Source: Pseudocercospora fijiensis CIRAD86 (Eukaryota > Ascomycota > Dothideomycetes > Mycosphaerellales > Mycosphaerellaceae). From it: 64,000 bases of DNA. Under the pieces are notes generated by a model, which made no database searches, was not told the origin of the DNA, and saw nothing but the letters and a program-made list of their open reading frames with translations. Position numbers and translations under genes: made by a program. The stretch is from assembly GCF_000340215.1 (NCBI RefSeq), contig NW_006921534.1, positions 6,189,450-6,253,449 of the forward strand, read 5' to 3'. Positions 25,199-36,000 of this stretch are shown piece after piece. Every line of letters starts with the position of its first letter. Position 1 is the stretch's first letter.

Positions 25199-25507
25199 AC
25201 GTTGCGGCGTGTGAAAATGATATGCCTCTTTGAGACTGTTTTGGGGTCATTTAGGAAGGAGGATGAACGATGTCAAAGCAAGAGATGGGAAAATATGGCT
25301 GCTTACCTGGCCAAGCGACTTGTCCGTTTATCTTGCGTCACATATCAATTGTTTAAAGAAGCGGTGCCATCTCTAGTGAAAAAAGCTCTGGACCGAAGAC
25401 GTCGAACAGATCACCGTCATCGAAATCATTATCAAAGCAATACAGTCTTAAATCTATCGCGTCCACCCATCCCACCAAAACCTCCATACCTACTACTATA
25501 ATCCCTT
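25199..25507. other. 3' flank of the DHA1 transporter gene
   Basis: Composition returns to normal. It includes a 99-codon open frame on the plus strand that resembles no family I know. Treated as 3' untranslated or intergenic sequence. Confidence 0.45.
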
Positions 25508-27366
25508 CTAATCCGGCGAATACCTCGACAACTTCCGAATCCTCGCCCCAAAAACAAAATACAAAATCGGCACCGGCACCATCGCAATACACAAAAACCC
25601 CAACAAACTCATCGCCCACGGCACGCCCAAATTCTTGAACATCGGCGTGGCAAAAAGCGGAAACCCAGCCCCCACCCAACTCCGAAAAAACGTACTCGCC
25701 GCAATCGCAGAATTCGCATTGAATTTATAGCAATCGATGATGTAATTCAACCCTTGCAAAAATATCATCATGATTCCGATTCCGATGGGGATGCTCGAGA
25801 TGATTTGCGGCCAGGGGGATATGTGTTTGTTCGAGGTCCAGCCGAACCAGAACATTCCGATGGGGAGGATGCAGCCGCCGATGATCATGGGGATCAGACG
25901 TTCTTCGGGGACGATGGATCCCTTTTCAGCGAAGATGCGGGCTGTGCGGGTTTTGGTTATCGCTATGGTTGCGAGGGAGCCGATGATGACGCCGATGAGG
26001 ACTGCGAGGAAGGGGAGGGCTCCGACGCCCAAGTTGTAGCCGCGTTCGATTTCGAAGGAGATGGGGAAGGATTCGAAGAAGAGGTAGATTAGACCTGTGA
26101 AAATGGGTTAGTGGGATGGCGGTGACAGGTAGGAGACAAATTTTGCTTGGTTGACTTGCCATAAATGAGGGAGATGTAGAGCGTGATGAGGACCAGGATT
26201 GGTTCGAGCATCAACATCCTAAAAGGTCGAAGGATGTACCTTTCCGCGATGTCTTGGAGACTGACTTGTTTCTCATCGAGAGGCGCGTGGAGTGCCCAGT
26301 TTCGAGTTTGATATTTGAGCTTCCTGGCTTTGAGTTGAAGTAAACGCGGCCCGAATGTTTCTGGAATGACGAAAAGCCCAATGCCTCCGAAAAGTGCAGC
26401 CATGATCAGCGTAATCCATTGAGTCCAGCGCCACCCAAGGTGCGACATGGTTATGAAACCTCCAAGAATAGGTCCTAGCGTAGGTCCGACGAACGTCGCA
26501 GCACCAAACAGCGAGAGGGCAACACCACGAGTCACGGGATCAAAGAAATCAGCCATGGCTCCACCCACAACAGCCAAAGGTGAGCTGGCGAATAAGCCTC
26601 CAAAGAATCTGCAAATCATAATCGTATGCAGATTCTGTGCCACAGCTATAGGGATCTGGAAGATGGCGAACAGGAAATATCCCGAGAAGAGAGGAATCTT
26701 TCGTCCATAGAGCTCGGAGATTGGGCCGAAAACGACTGGGCCGAAGGCGAATCCTAACACGAATAGACTGACCATGAGAACCATGACTTCTTCGCTGACG
26801 CCGAATTCGACACTTGTTGGTACGATTGCGCTGCTGAGGACTGAAGATGAGAATGTTACGACGAGTGTCATTAGACCCATGTTGATTGCAATTGCCCATT
26901 TGCGGAATGGAGACCAGTTCATTGGTTTCTGGGGATCATCGGGTCCGTCCCAGTCGACGATGTTGGGATCTTGCTCTTTGTTGTCTTCGTTCTTTCCGCG
27001 GAATTGATCTTGTTGTTGCCTTTCTATGTCCGGAATGCCAGCCTCTACTAGGATGTCTGAGTCCTTGTCGTCCTCGTCGTTCATGGAAAGTCGTTGAATA
27101 TCGTCATTGCTTGCCCTGCGGCGCAGAGTGATGTCCTGCGACATGTCTGACTCCCTGTTAGCGCTCGGAATTTCTCTGGATATCTCCCGTGGTAGTAGTG
27201 TCCGTAACTGACGTGGGTTTCCATCTTGTGATGCTTCAAGCCTTTGGAGGACTTGAGCATCTTCTCGAGTGACTGGTTTAAGCCGTTGGACTTGAGCATC
27301 TGCTCGAGTGACTGGTCTACCATTGCCACCTTGACGCATGTTCTGGCTGCTCGGCGTTCGTGGCAT
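25508..27366 (-). CDS. MFS DHA1-family drug/polyamine transporter
   Basis: Two exons, 27366-26160 and 26094-25508, give 597 residues. The start is the first ATG in the frame. A hydrophilic N-terminus of about 160 residues contains an imperfect repeat (VTRADAQVQRL / VTREDAQVLQRL) and ends in the DWDGPDDPQKPMNWS signature seen before TM1 in fungal DHA1 carriers. Motif A (GPISELYGRKIP) and motif C (GPTLGPILGGF) are intact, followed by the second six-helix half. The intron (26159-26095, 65 bp) has a GC donor (GCAAGT) and a CAG acceptor; only this pair keeps the conserved LIYGLIYLFFESFPI segment in frame. Family role: proton-coupled export of drugs or polyamines at the plasma membrane; the substrate cannot be told. 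Confidence 0.88.
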
Positions 27367-27948
27367 GTTCGACACCGCGTAAGGGTGCGATGAGTCCAGT
27401 ATGTTGTGAGGAGATGCGAGAGTAGTTGGGAGTAGTGATGAACCTGGTTCTTGGATGGGGAATGTGCATGGATTACATACCTACCACTCTCACCTACCGT
27501 CCGAGCATTCGGCTTTGTTTGGCTTCGAAAAATTTGCTGCCATACTGCTGTACCTCGATCCGCCGCAGAAATGTAGTGAGTGGCGGCATGTGTAGAGCCA
27601 TCGTAGCGTCCATCTTCGTACATCATCTTCGTACATCACGTCGGGATTTCCCTATGTCCGAATGACCGTCCTTGCGGCTTTATGAGAGATATCGGCGGGC
27701 GACAAGCCATCGTGCTTGCTTGTGAAATTCGGGTTGATGAATAATAATAGTTAAGAATTGATGGCAGAATGTCACCTCAACCGGCCGATCGAGGCTTATA
27801 TAATTCATGACTGATGGCCGGGAGCACGTGATCTCTATCCACATTCCTGCAATCATGTGCAATGTGCTCCCATCAAAGCACAACTCCAAACACCAACTGA
27901 CCTGGTATCATCCCTCTACAGCCCATATACAAGTCGTTCCTCATTCGT
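27367..27948. other. Intergenic, DHA1 promoter side / GT8-like 3' flank
   Basis: 582 bp. A short direct duplication TCTTCGTACATCA lies at about 27609-27636. No coding or RNA gene is recognised. It should hold the promoter of the transporter gene. Confidence 0.45.
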
Positions 27949-29112
27949 CTACGGCCTCCAACTATCCAAATCCAATCCACAAATTTCCATTCTCATCTGT
28001 GCAAATTCACCATACAGCTTAGTCCAAGTCCAGTCGGCGTCCTTGTTCTTCGGTCTTGCTGCGACCTTGTCTGCCCATGGAACATCATATTCGGGACCTG
28101 GCAGTTTTGGATCAGAGAAGCGTATGTATGCGACATTGTCCAGATACGCCGTCTGGTTGAAGTCGTGGCCTGCATGGTGGAGAGTGCCGACCGAACGGAT
28201 CAAAGCACTGCTCTCTGATGAGGATGCTAGCAGTACCGGCTCTGGAAACAAAGACGCAAGATATGTATCGTTGAATCCAGAGTATGCTTCCTCTTCGAGA
28301 GTCTTGGTCAAAGTGTTGTAAAGTGTCTTCGAAGGCTGCAGCAGGAACATGTCTTCCGAATGAACGTTGTCGTTCTTGACTGTGTCGTGCAGCATCACGA
28401 ATGGCGCTGCTTCGGTAAAGCCCAGAATGGCGTCCAGTGGCTCGGCGTCGAGCAGCATGCCGGGAGTCTCGATCGTTAAAAGGCGGTCGAAGTCGTTCTG
28501 CACAGCATATGCGCTCACCAAACTGTATGTCTCGACATCCTCTCCATCCTTATTCTTGACAGTCCTTATGGGCGCGATCGGGTGTAGCTCGACATGGTAC
28601 CTCCTCGCCGCGAGTCTCATCAACCTGCGCGTACTTTGCACATATGGATCCTCTGTCTCTCCTTTCTCTGCCTTCTTCTGCTCTGCCCATGCTTTCGGGA
28701 AAAGCAACAGCCTTCTCGCCGGGCTTTTTTGCTTGTGGAGTTCTGCCAGAATCATGATCGCAGAGCACATATCGTGGTGGTTCCGCACAAGCTGAATGTG
28801 TGCGAGTCGATTCCAGTCCAGACGGTGACCTGCCGCTGAGCTGTGCACCTCACGATCGAAGTCTGTCCTGACAATTCTCTCCCCTCCATTTCCCCCAAAC
28901 AGTCTCGACCTTGATAGCTCTACTATCTCTGGCTCTTGTGCTTCACTGCCGGGAGGCCGCTGCGGTATTCGAGGCCTAACGGCATCTTGCAGCCCCTTCA
29001 CCGTCTTTTGCTGCAGAACATAGCCGGACAAGAAAAGCAGAAGAGTGAAGAAGACAACAACGCCGGAGGAGAGTGCCACAGAAACTTGTGACTGCGTTAG
29101 CAAAAGTCGCAT
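27949..29112 (-). CDS. GT8-like glycosyltransferase, membrane-anchored
   Basis: 387 residues from the only ATG (29112) upstream of the domain; the frame extends further up only without ATG. A hydrophobic anchor (VSVALSSGVVVFFTLLLFLSG) near residues 10-30 predicts a type II Golgi/ER protein. The luminal part resembles fungal GT8/glycogenin-fold proteins: an early region like the nucleotide-binding half (DMCSAIMILAELHK) and FDRLLTIETPGMLLDAEPLD in the place where GT8 enzymes carry LDSDxLV. That site reads IETPG here, without the DxD, so metal-dependent activity is questionable. Activity and acceptor are unknown. It is divergent from Prp38 across about 250 bp. Confidence 0.6.
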   Translation of the reverse strand: MRLLLTQSQVSVALSSGVVVFFTLLLFLSGYVLQQKTVKGLQDAVRPRIPQRPPGSEAQEPEIVELSRSRLFGGNGGERIVRTDFDREVHSSAAGHRLDWNRLAHIQLVRNHHDMCSAIMILAELHKQKSPARRLLLFPKAWAEQKKAEKGETEDPYVQSTRRLMRLAARRYHVELHPIAPIRTVKNKDGEDVETYSLVSAYAVQNDFDRLLTIETPGMLLDAEPLDAILGFTEAAPFVMLHDTVKNDNVHSEDMFLLQPSKTLYNTLTKTLEEEAYSGFNDTYLASLFPEPVLLASSSESSALIRSVGTLHHAGHDFNQTAYLDNVAYIRFSDPKLPGPEYDVPWADKVAARPKNKDADWTWTKLYGEFAQMRMEICGLDLDSWRP

Positions 29113-29360
29113 ATCGGCATATCGGTTTCGGTCTGAGGAATGCTGCGTGTAGTGATCAATATGGGTGTCATTCTCGCGGTTGGCTGCATGACATGCAATC
29201 AATTCGTAAATCTTGGAATCGTAGGGCTGAACGACGGTGGCTTGTTTACCCAGCAACAATCTTATCGGCCGCCAAGGATCATGTGAACTTAGCGAAGCTT
29301 TGATCCTCGTTCACATTTCTTCGCGGCTCTCACCCTACTCCACCAAATAGCACGCCCGAC

Positions 29361-30104
29361 ATGGCGCATCAAGCCGACGCGAAACGAGCGCTCGATGAAC
29401 GTGGCTACCAAGGCGTCCTCATACGCGGCGACAACCCGCTGAAACTCTTCGAAAAGCCTGTCCGCGACCGCATCGTGGACTCCTACTACTGGAAAGAACA
29501 ATGCTTCGGTCTCAACGCCGCAACACTCCTTGACCGTGCTGTTGAGCTTACCTTCATCGGTGGCACGTACGGTGTAGCGCAAAAGCCAACGCCGTTTCTT
29601 TGCCTGGCGTTCAAATTGCTCCAACTCACGCCCGAACGAGAAATCATCATGTTCTACTTGGAGAAGGGAGGGGAGGAATACAAATACCTGCGAGCACTCG
29701 CGGCATTCTACATTCGCATTGCGTGGGAGAAAGATGAGGAGGTCTATACTACGCTGGAGCCGTATCTCGCAGATTCGAGGAAGCTTAAGCGGCGGACGAG
29801 AGAAGGATGGGCGCTGACGCATGTGGACGAGTTTATCGACGACCTTCTTACAAAGAGCAGAGTCTGTGCGACAACGCTGCCAAAGATCAATCCCAGACTG
29901 TGGTTGGAAGATGAGGATCGCATTGAGCCGCGGGAAAGTGCGCTTGGTGAAGAGCTGGAGGAATTGGATCAAGAAGATGACAACAGTGAAGAAGGTAGCG
30001 AGGGCGAGGTGGTAGAAGTCAATGGAAATGGTAGACATGCGTCTGAAGAGGATGGGCGAAGTAAGAGCAGTGGCAGTGACAAGGAGATGAGTGATGCCGA
30101 TTGA
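29361..30104 (+). CDS. PRP38: Pre-mRNA-splicing factor Prp38
   Basis: 247 residues, single exon. The PRP38 domain fills roughly residues 12-190: RGDNPLKLFEKPVRDRIVDSYYWKEQCFGL near the start, GGTYGVAQKPTPFLCLAFKLLQL, and YLRALAAFYIRI in the middle. An acidic/Ser-rich tail (EELEELDQEDDNSEEGSE) follows. Family knowledge: Prp38 is a U4/U6.U5 tri-snRNP-associated factor needed for spliceosome activation in the nucleus. Length matches fungal orthologs. The ATG at 29361 (CCCGACATGG) is the obvious start. It shares a 248-bp divergent promoter with the GT8-like gene. Confidence 0.95.
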   Translation: MAHQADAKRALDERGYQGVLIRGDNPLKLFEKPVRDRIVDSYYWKEQCFGLNAATLLDRAVELTFIGGTYGVAQKPTPFLCLAFKLLQLTPEREIIMFYLEKGGEEYKYLRALAAFYIRIAWEKDEEVYTTLEPYLADSRKLKRRTREGWALTHVDEFIDDLLTKSRVCATTLPKINPRLWLEDEDRIEPRESALGEELEELDQEDDNSEEGSEGEVVEVNGNGRHASEEDGRSKSSGSDKEMSDAD

Positions 30105-30493
30105 AAGCGCTGCAAGAGCCACGCATACTACATGAGCGCAACGCGTCGAACCAGCACAAATACGGCACTCAAGACTCGGATCGCAAATGGCCCAATTCTG
30201 GGTTTGCAGTGCGAGCCACCATTTCGGCGAGACGCAAATGAACTGGAAGCCACACAGGTACTACGAGGGGGAATTTCTGGTCCGAGTGCGAAGAGTCATC
30301 GAAATGCACCATCATGGCCTTGTCCGGTGAAGTCTGCGAGACCGTATAGAATAAGTGCTCCGAGGCCATCCTCCGGAGCATGCAATGCAAGGAATGACTC
30401 AGCAGTGGCTGGATGGAGCTCAAGCTCGGTAGCTGCCTAGAACACATTCTCATGCAACCGCCGGGGTTTATCAATCTCGCAAGTTACAACACC
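30105..30493. other. Intergenic between Prp38 and F-box genes
   Basis: Upstream region of the F-box gene. Two further in-frame ATGs of that gene (30413 and 30452) lie here. No other feature is recognised. Confidence 0.45.
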
Positions 30494-31417
30494 ATGACCA
30501 TCACTCAGGACGCGGTATCGAATCCCTTGATTCTTCGTTTGATATTTCTACATTTACCAATCAAAGAATTATTGCTGGCGCAACGAGTATGCCAAGGATG
30601 GCGACGCCTTATCAAGAAATCCAACTCGCTACAACAGGCACTCTTCTTCGTACCTGACGACACTCCAGTAGACGATGGAACAGTATCACCAAATGAATTG
30701 CTCATGGAGCGTTTTTCGGGCTTCTACATCGACGGAACCCATCTGAGCTCCCGAAAATGTATCGGGCCTTTGGCGTCAACAGACTTTCACCGCTTGAGTC
30801 GCACCCAGGGTGACAATCCAAGTACAGCGGCCGCATACAACGATGCTGCCTTCTCAAGACCAGAGGCAAGCTGGCGCCACATGCTACCTTGCCAACCCGC
30901 TCCAACAGAGCTTCAAGTCGTGTATTCATTGGAGAGTATGGGAGGGAAACATGGTACTGTCAAGGCTCTGCGCTTCGACAAGAATTCCCATTCCGAGCAA
31001 GCGCACCTCACATTCGGGGTGATTTACGATCTTGTGCAAGCTTTCATGCTGCCTTCGTCCACAAATCGCCCAGGATTCGCGGCAAATGTCGAGATCATTG
31101 GGTTCACAGATCAGAAGAAAGACGTCTTGCCAGAAGACGAGCAGGAGCGAAAACGATTCTTGATCCAACGTAACTCACGCAAAGCATATCGACAACATCA
31201 CGTGAAATCCATGCGCACGGCGCTTCCCGAGATCAACTTTGCTGGAGAAGGATGCGTAGTCGTACGGCTTTGTCGCGTGCAGCAGTGTTGCGTTGGAGGA
31301 CACATACAGCCTGGTCAGATTTGGTATTCTGCTGATTACCTGAAGAGTGATGCTTCGCTCGTTGGAGATGGAAAGAGTATTGAGTGGGATGTCGAGAAGA
31401 ACTTCTTCGTGCGTTGA
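30494..31417 (+). CDS. F-box domain protein
   Basis: 307 residues from ATG 30494 (context ACACCATGA); in-frame ATGs at 30413 and 30452 could add up to 27 residues. The N-terminus NPLILRLIFLHLPIKELLLAQRVCQGWRRLIKKS is a clear F-box (Leu/Pro pattern, conserved VCxxW). F-box proteins bind Skp1 and present substrates to SCF ubiquitin ligases. The C-terminal two thirds has no recognised substrate-binding repeat and resembles Dothideomycete-specific F-box hypotheticals. It converges with the sterol isomerase gene, with only 58 bp between stop codons, so their 3' untranslated regions probably overlap. Confidence 0.75.
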   Translation: MTITQDAVSNPLILRLIFLHLPIKELLLAQRVCQGWRRLIKKSNSLQQALFFVPDDTPVDDGTVSPNELLMERFSGFYIDGTHLSSRKCIGPLASTDFHRLSRTQGDNPSTAAAYNDAAFSRPEASWRHMLPCQPAPTELQVVYSLESMGGKHGTVKALRFDKNSHSEQAHLTFGVIYDLVQAFMLPSSTNRPGFAANVEIIGFTDQKKDVLPEDEQERKRFLIQRNSRKAYRQHHVKSMRTALPEINFAGEGCVVVRLCRVQQCCVGGHIQPGQIWYSADYLKSDASLVGDGKSIEWDVEKNFFVR

Positions 31418-31475
31418 AGAAAGAATTAATCATAAAATCGTCACAATGTAAACACCAAACACGTCCTTCCCAGAC

Positions 31476-32201
31476 CTATTCAACTTTCTTTCCCACCCCA
31501 GTCTTTGCCCTCCCACTCAACTGCCCATGCGCCTCATATATGACCCACAACGGTATCAAGACCCAAAGCGCCGCATTGAAAAATACCAAATATAACCAAA
31601 GATACATCCAATTACTCGCATCCAAATTCGGATTCCCCGTCAACCACTCGGGCGCAAAAGTCATAAAGCCCCCATACAACTCCCCCGTCGCCACCACAAC
31701 CATCCAAAAATACGCCTCTTTCTCCCTCCCCTTCTTCCGCAACAAATCACAAACATACACCCCCAACGGCGCCATCACAAACACCGTCAAAATCTCCAAA
31801 CTCACAATCGTCAAATCACTGCCTCCCCACCTGGCATCAGCTTTCGCGTATTCCATCCATAATTTCGCGAGCGCGTTGGTTCCGTATTCGGAGCCGTAGA
31901 TTCTGTCGCGGCGGCCGAGGAAGTAGATTTTTGGGGGGAGGTAGGCGGAGGTTTGGAGGTCGGGGGTTGTGAGGGTGCGGTAGCTGAAGAAGCAGTTGTA
32001 TAGGTAGCCGCCTTCGAGGATGAGGTGGATTAGGGCGTCGAAGGCGTGCCAGATGAAGAGGAGGCGGGTTTTTGTGGGGGTTGAGGTTTTGGGGAGGGCG
32101 AGGAGGGAGGTTAGGTAGGCGAGGGCGAGGATGAAGACGGTTGAGAGGAGGGAGAGGATTGTTGTTGTGCTTATGAAGGAGGGGGGGTCGGCGGGGGCCA
32201 T
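31476..32201 (-). CDS. EBP-like 3-beta-hydroxysteroid delta8,delta7-isomerase (EXPERA domain)
   Basis: 241 residues with four or five hydrophobic helices, the first at about residues 10-35. EXPERA/EBP features: FIWHAFDALIHLILEG with its conserved His and Glu, EYAKADARW, and the late VVVATGELYGGFMTFAPEW block. Family knowledge: EBP proteins move the sterol double bond from C8 to C7 in the ER. In fungi the main enzyme is usually the unrelated Erg2, so an EBP-type copy may be an alternative or an EXPERA paralogue with another job. The start ATG at 32201 leaves a short N-terminus, as in the family. No introns. Confidence 0.78.
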   Translation of the reverse strand: MAPADPPSFISTTTILSLLSTVFILALAYLTSLLALPKTSTPTKTRLLFIWHAFDALIHLILEGGYLYNCFFSYRTLTTPDLQTSAYLPPKIYFLGRRDRIYGSEYGTNALAKLWMEYAKADARWGGSDLTIVSLEILTVFVMAPLGVYVCDLLRKKGREKEAYFWMVVVATGELYGGFMTFAPEWLTGNPNLDASNWMYLWLYLVFFNAALWVLIPLWVIYEAHGQLSGRAKTGVGKKVE

Positions 32202-33030
32202 GATGGTGAGGTGAGGTGAGAAGCGATGCTGGTGGGAGTTTCGGTTTCTGGATGGGAGGGTGGAATGAATGTAAGATGCGTCTTACATCTCACATGGAAG
32301 CTGAGATGACAGACGACAGACGCGATGCGCGTCACGATGATACTGCCGAGGAGCACAGGCCAGGTGTTTGGAGGGCTGTTTGGACCGGGGTATATATTAC
32401 TTGCAGAACAACATCATCTCCTTCTTCCTACAATGCTCAACTTTGTCAGTAGACCGCGGCAGCCAGCAATATCTGATGTCTGGCGCGTTCTTGTAAGTCA
32501 CAGCGAGTCTTCGTCACAGTCGACCCTCACCTGCATAGGCAACCGGTAGCACCATGCAATTGCTCACCATCTTTGCTATGAGGTGAGACAGCGGAAAAGG
32601 GTGGTGTTGCATAGGACTCGATGAGGATACCGATACGAATTATACGAAGTTGATGTCGATGGCTCATAGTGAGTGAACTGCAATGATTGATTACTCATGC
32701 TGGAGACCCACAAAAGCTTGAGCTGCATTATTCTTGCCTATACAAAAGAAAGAAAGCGACTCAGTCCATGTACTGCCAAAGTCGTATGGAGGAGGAGAAG
32801 CTGCGGTTGAAGGGAGTATACGTAAGGACCGGGGAAGCGGACGTCAAGAAAACACAAACTGCTTGCCCGATAGAGCACGAGACGGGAGGCGGTATACATG
32901 GACTTCTTTAATTGCATGAAGCGATCAGCAGCATGGCAAAAGACTTCGCGCGTGCTACGCCACTGGCCAGTAATACCGCCCAGCTCATGGACGACCACCT
33001 CTTTCCGAATGCCCGTATGAGAAGATCTCG
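32202..33030. other. Intergenic, EBP promoter and helicase 3' flank
   Basis: 829 bp. There is a G/A-rich tract just upstream of the EBP start. Several overlapping short frames exist, but none resembles a family. No RNA gene is seen. Confidence 0.45.
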
Positions 33031-36000
33031 CTAGTTAAGAAGGCTCTCCCGAGCTGACCAGTCCTCCTGAGACTTCGCCGGAGACTGTCCAGAACCATAC
33101 TGGCACTTCCACTTCGTGCGACCATTGCCAGCATCCTTCTCTTTCATCGAGTGCTCATAGCTCGCACCCTCCCGACCGAAGGTGAGCTTGCTGGTCGCAT
33201 CACCCAAATCAAGCAGTTCACCGTCTGACTCTGAGCCTGTGCGATGAGTCGTGGACTTGGACTTGTAGGCAGCTTTGGCCTTCTTGATGCGCTCCTCCTC
33301 GCTCGAAGCAAAAGAGTTCCAAGAGTGGGCGTCAGACACGGAGCCGCGAGAAGGAGTGCCCGGCTCACCAACGTCTTGACCATTGGAGATATCCTTGAGA
33401 GCCAAAGGGAACTCCGTGGCGGTCGGCTTGGGAGTCCGACAAGTGTCGCAAGAGACGTGGTCGTGGGAGAAGGGGTGGCAAGTGACTGGGCAAGGGTGAC
33501 CGCAGGACAGAAGCTCGCCGCAAGGAACATCGCATCCACCCACGAACTTCTCCCAATCCTCAGGCTCTTTGATATCGGTCGCTTTGTTGTGCTTGTGGCA
33601 GCGCACTGTAATCTTCTGATCGAAGCGTGCAGCTTCAAGTCGCGGCACCTCAGAAGGCTCACCAGAACCAGCCATGATGGTGATGACTTGCGTCCAGGTC
33701 TTGGGCTTGGCAGGAAGAACCAGCTTGCGCACGCTTCCGTCTGGTCCACGCTGCTTCTTCTTGATCTTCTTGTACTGAGTCTCGGCATCGTACAGTAGCT
33801 TGCCATTGCCGAAGATGTAGAAGCCGCATTGAGCGCGAGAGAGAGCCACGCACACACGGTTGTCGACGCCCAGAAAACCAATCTGCTTGCTGTCGTTTGA
33901 GCGTGCAAGACTCAGGATGACGACCTTGTTCTCTTCACCTTGGTATGAGTCGACAGTGGCAACGTTGAAGATGCGGCCTCCCAATGATTGGCGTTGGCGG
34001 AGCTCGGACAGGATACGCTTCCGCTGTCCATTGTAGAAGGTGAGAACAGTAATGTCTTCGGTCTCCATGCCGTTGTAGACAAGGTATTCCACAAAGCCAA
34101 CGATCATGCCGGATTCCATGGGGTTGTAGCAGGACATGGAATCATCTCGCTGCTCAGCCCACTGGTGCGTGAACCACCAGGAGTTGACTCCACCCATGCC
34201 AGGCACATCCGGTCGATGATCCCGGTCTGCGACAGACGAGTGGTCTTTGATGAGGTTGGCATAGATAGGGTGGAGGATTCGACGGATCTCCGGAATCATG
34301 CGACGCTGCTTGGTGAGCGTGCTGAACTCGACGCCGTTGTTGACCATCCTCTCAAAAAGCGAGACGTTGAGGAAGAATGGCTCATTTTCGTGAGACGGCA
34401 CATGAGTGTGTGGTCGAAGCTGCTTGTGGTCGCCGACGAGGATCAGGTGCTGGACGGAAGGCATGCATCCTACAGTGACCGGAGCTTCGAGCGTCTCGGC
34501 CGCTTCCTCGATGAGAACGACACGAGGCTGCAGCGCGGAAATGAGGCCGCGGTACTTGCTGAGACCTGTGGTGGTCATGCCGATGATCTTTTGCTTCTTG
34601 AGGATGTTCTCGTCGACCTCCCACATGCCGATCTTGCGCTTCTTAGCCTCCTCGTCGAACTTCTTGACCTTCTCCCGCACCGCAGCCGTGATGCATCGCT
34701 TCATCTCAGCTTGCAGATAGCGGTACACTGAAGGCCTGCTAGCTTCTGGGATCTTCCACATGTCTTGCTCTTTGAGAAAGTCCTTTGCTTTCGAGTCCAT
34801 GCCTGGTGTCGGGTGGCAGGTAAAGTTATCGGCAAGAGGCAGGTACGGACCTCGGAGAGTCTCAAAGTCCTCGTCGTCTTTGGCAGCGTTCTCGGCTTCC
34901 AACTCTTTCAGCTGTTCGAATTCCAGATCCGCCTCCTCAAAGTCAAAGCCAAACTCTTCTGGTGGTTGCTTAATAGGAACAGGTCTGAGTTTGTCGGCGA
35001 GCCAAATAGTGAACGGCGACCGAGCTTGATTTGGGTTGGTCCTCTTGTCTTGCACCCATCTTGATGCACCAGATTCAAGAGAGTCCGCCTGCTTCTTGGT
35101 GAGGATCTTGAATTCTCGAAGTGTACAGAAGTCCATCGGCTTTTCGGCAGGCTGGAGCGGAGAGAGCATCACGCTAATCTCCTTCTGCAAGTCCACCATT
35201 CTCTTCTTAGCCCAACCTGAGAGGCAGCCAGAAGGAGGATTCTCTGAAGTTGCTATGCGGAGGGCGTAGAGAGTCCGCTTCTTGACGACATCCTTGTCCT
35301 TGCTGCGACCACCGAGACGTGCAAATTCTTCCTCGAATACAGCGATGTGACGTAAAAACTGGTCGATAGCGTGGTTAGTCTGACAAGCGATGATTATTGG
35401 TGGATCGCCCTTGTTCCAGTTCTCGAGCATTACTTTGATAGCTTGTACAGAGACATGGGTCTTGCCAGTTCCGGGTGGGCCTTGAATAATGGCAAGCCGC
35501 TTCGTCAGAATACGTCGAAGCGCTTCCAGTTGAGAGGCATCCAGAGCACTGTTAGGCTTAGAAGGCCAGTGCTTGACAATGTCAACATTCTCGAAGCTCT
35601 CGTTAGAGTTGTTGTTCTCGAAGCTCTCGTTAGAGTTGTTGACTAGGACAGAGCTTAGATCTCGCTTCGGCTGTGCTTTGACATACTCAGGCGCTGAAAT
35701 GCGAGGCTGTACACTAACGAGGTGCTCTGACAAGGGGAAAACCTCGCGCATCATGCGCTGAAGGCCAAGCAAGGTGTGCCGATTAGCTTCGAAAAGTCCG
35801 CTACGGTCCTCTACCATAAGATATTCCGTAGCAGGATCCAGCTCTAACTCCTCGGGACGGGCAAAGGCGAGATCAAGCTCGGGTGGATTCTGCTGAAGTC
35901 CCTCCAGTGGTCGAGCGGCAACAGTGGCGACAATAGCGCGAGACACGAACTTGTTATTCATTGGTGTAAGAACGACCAAGCTGCCGGCGATGAGGCGCTT

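Noticed and set aside
29289..30122. 277-codon minus-strand open frame
   Set aside because: Antisense to Prp38, whose sense protein is unmistakable.
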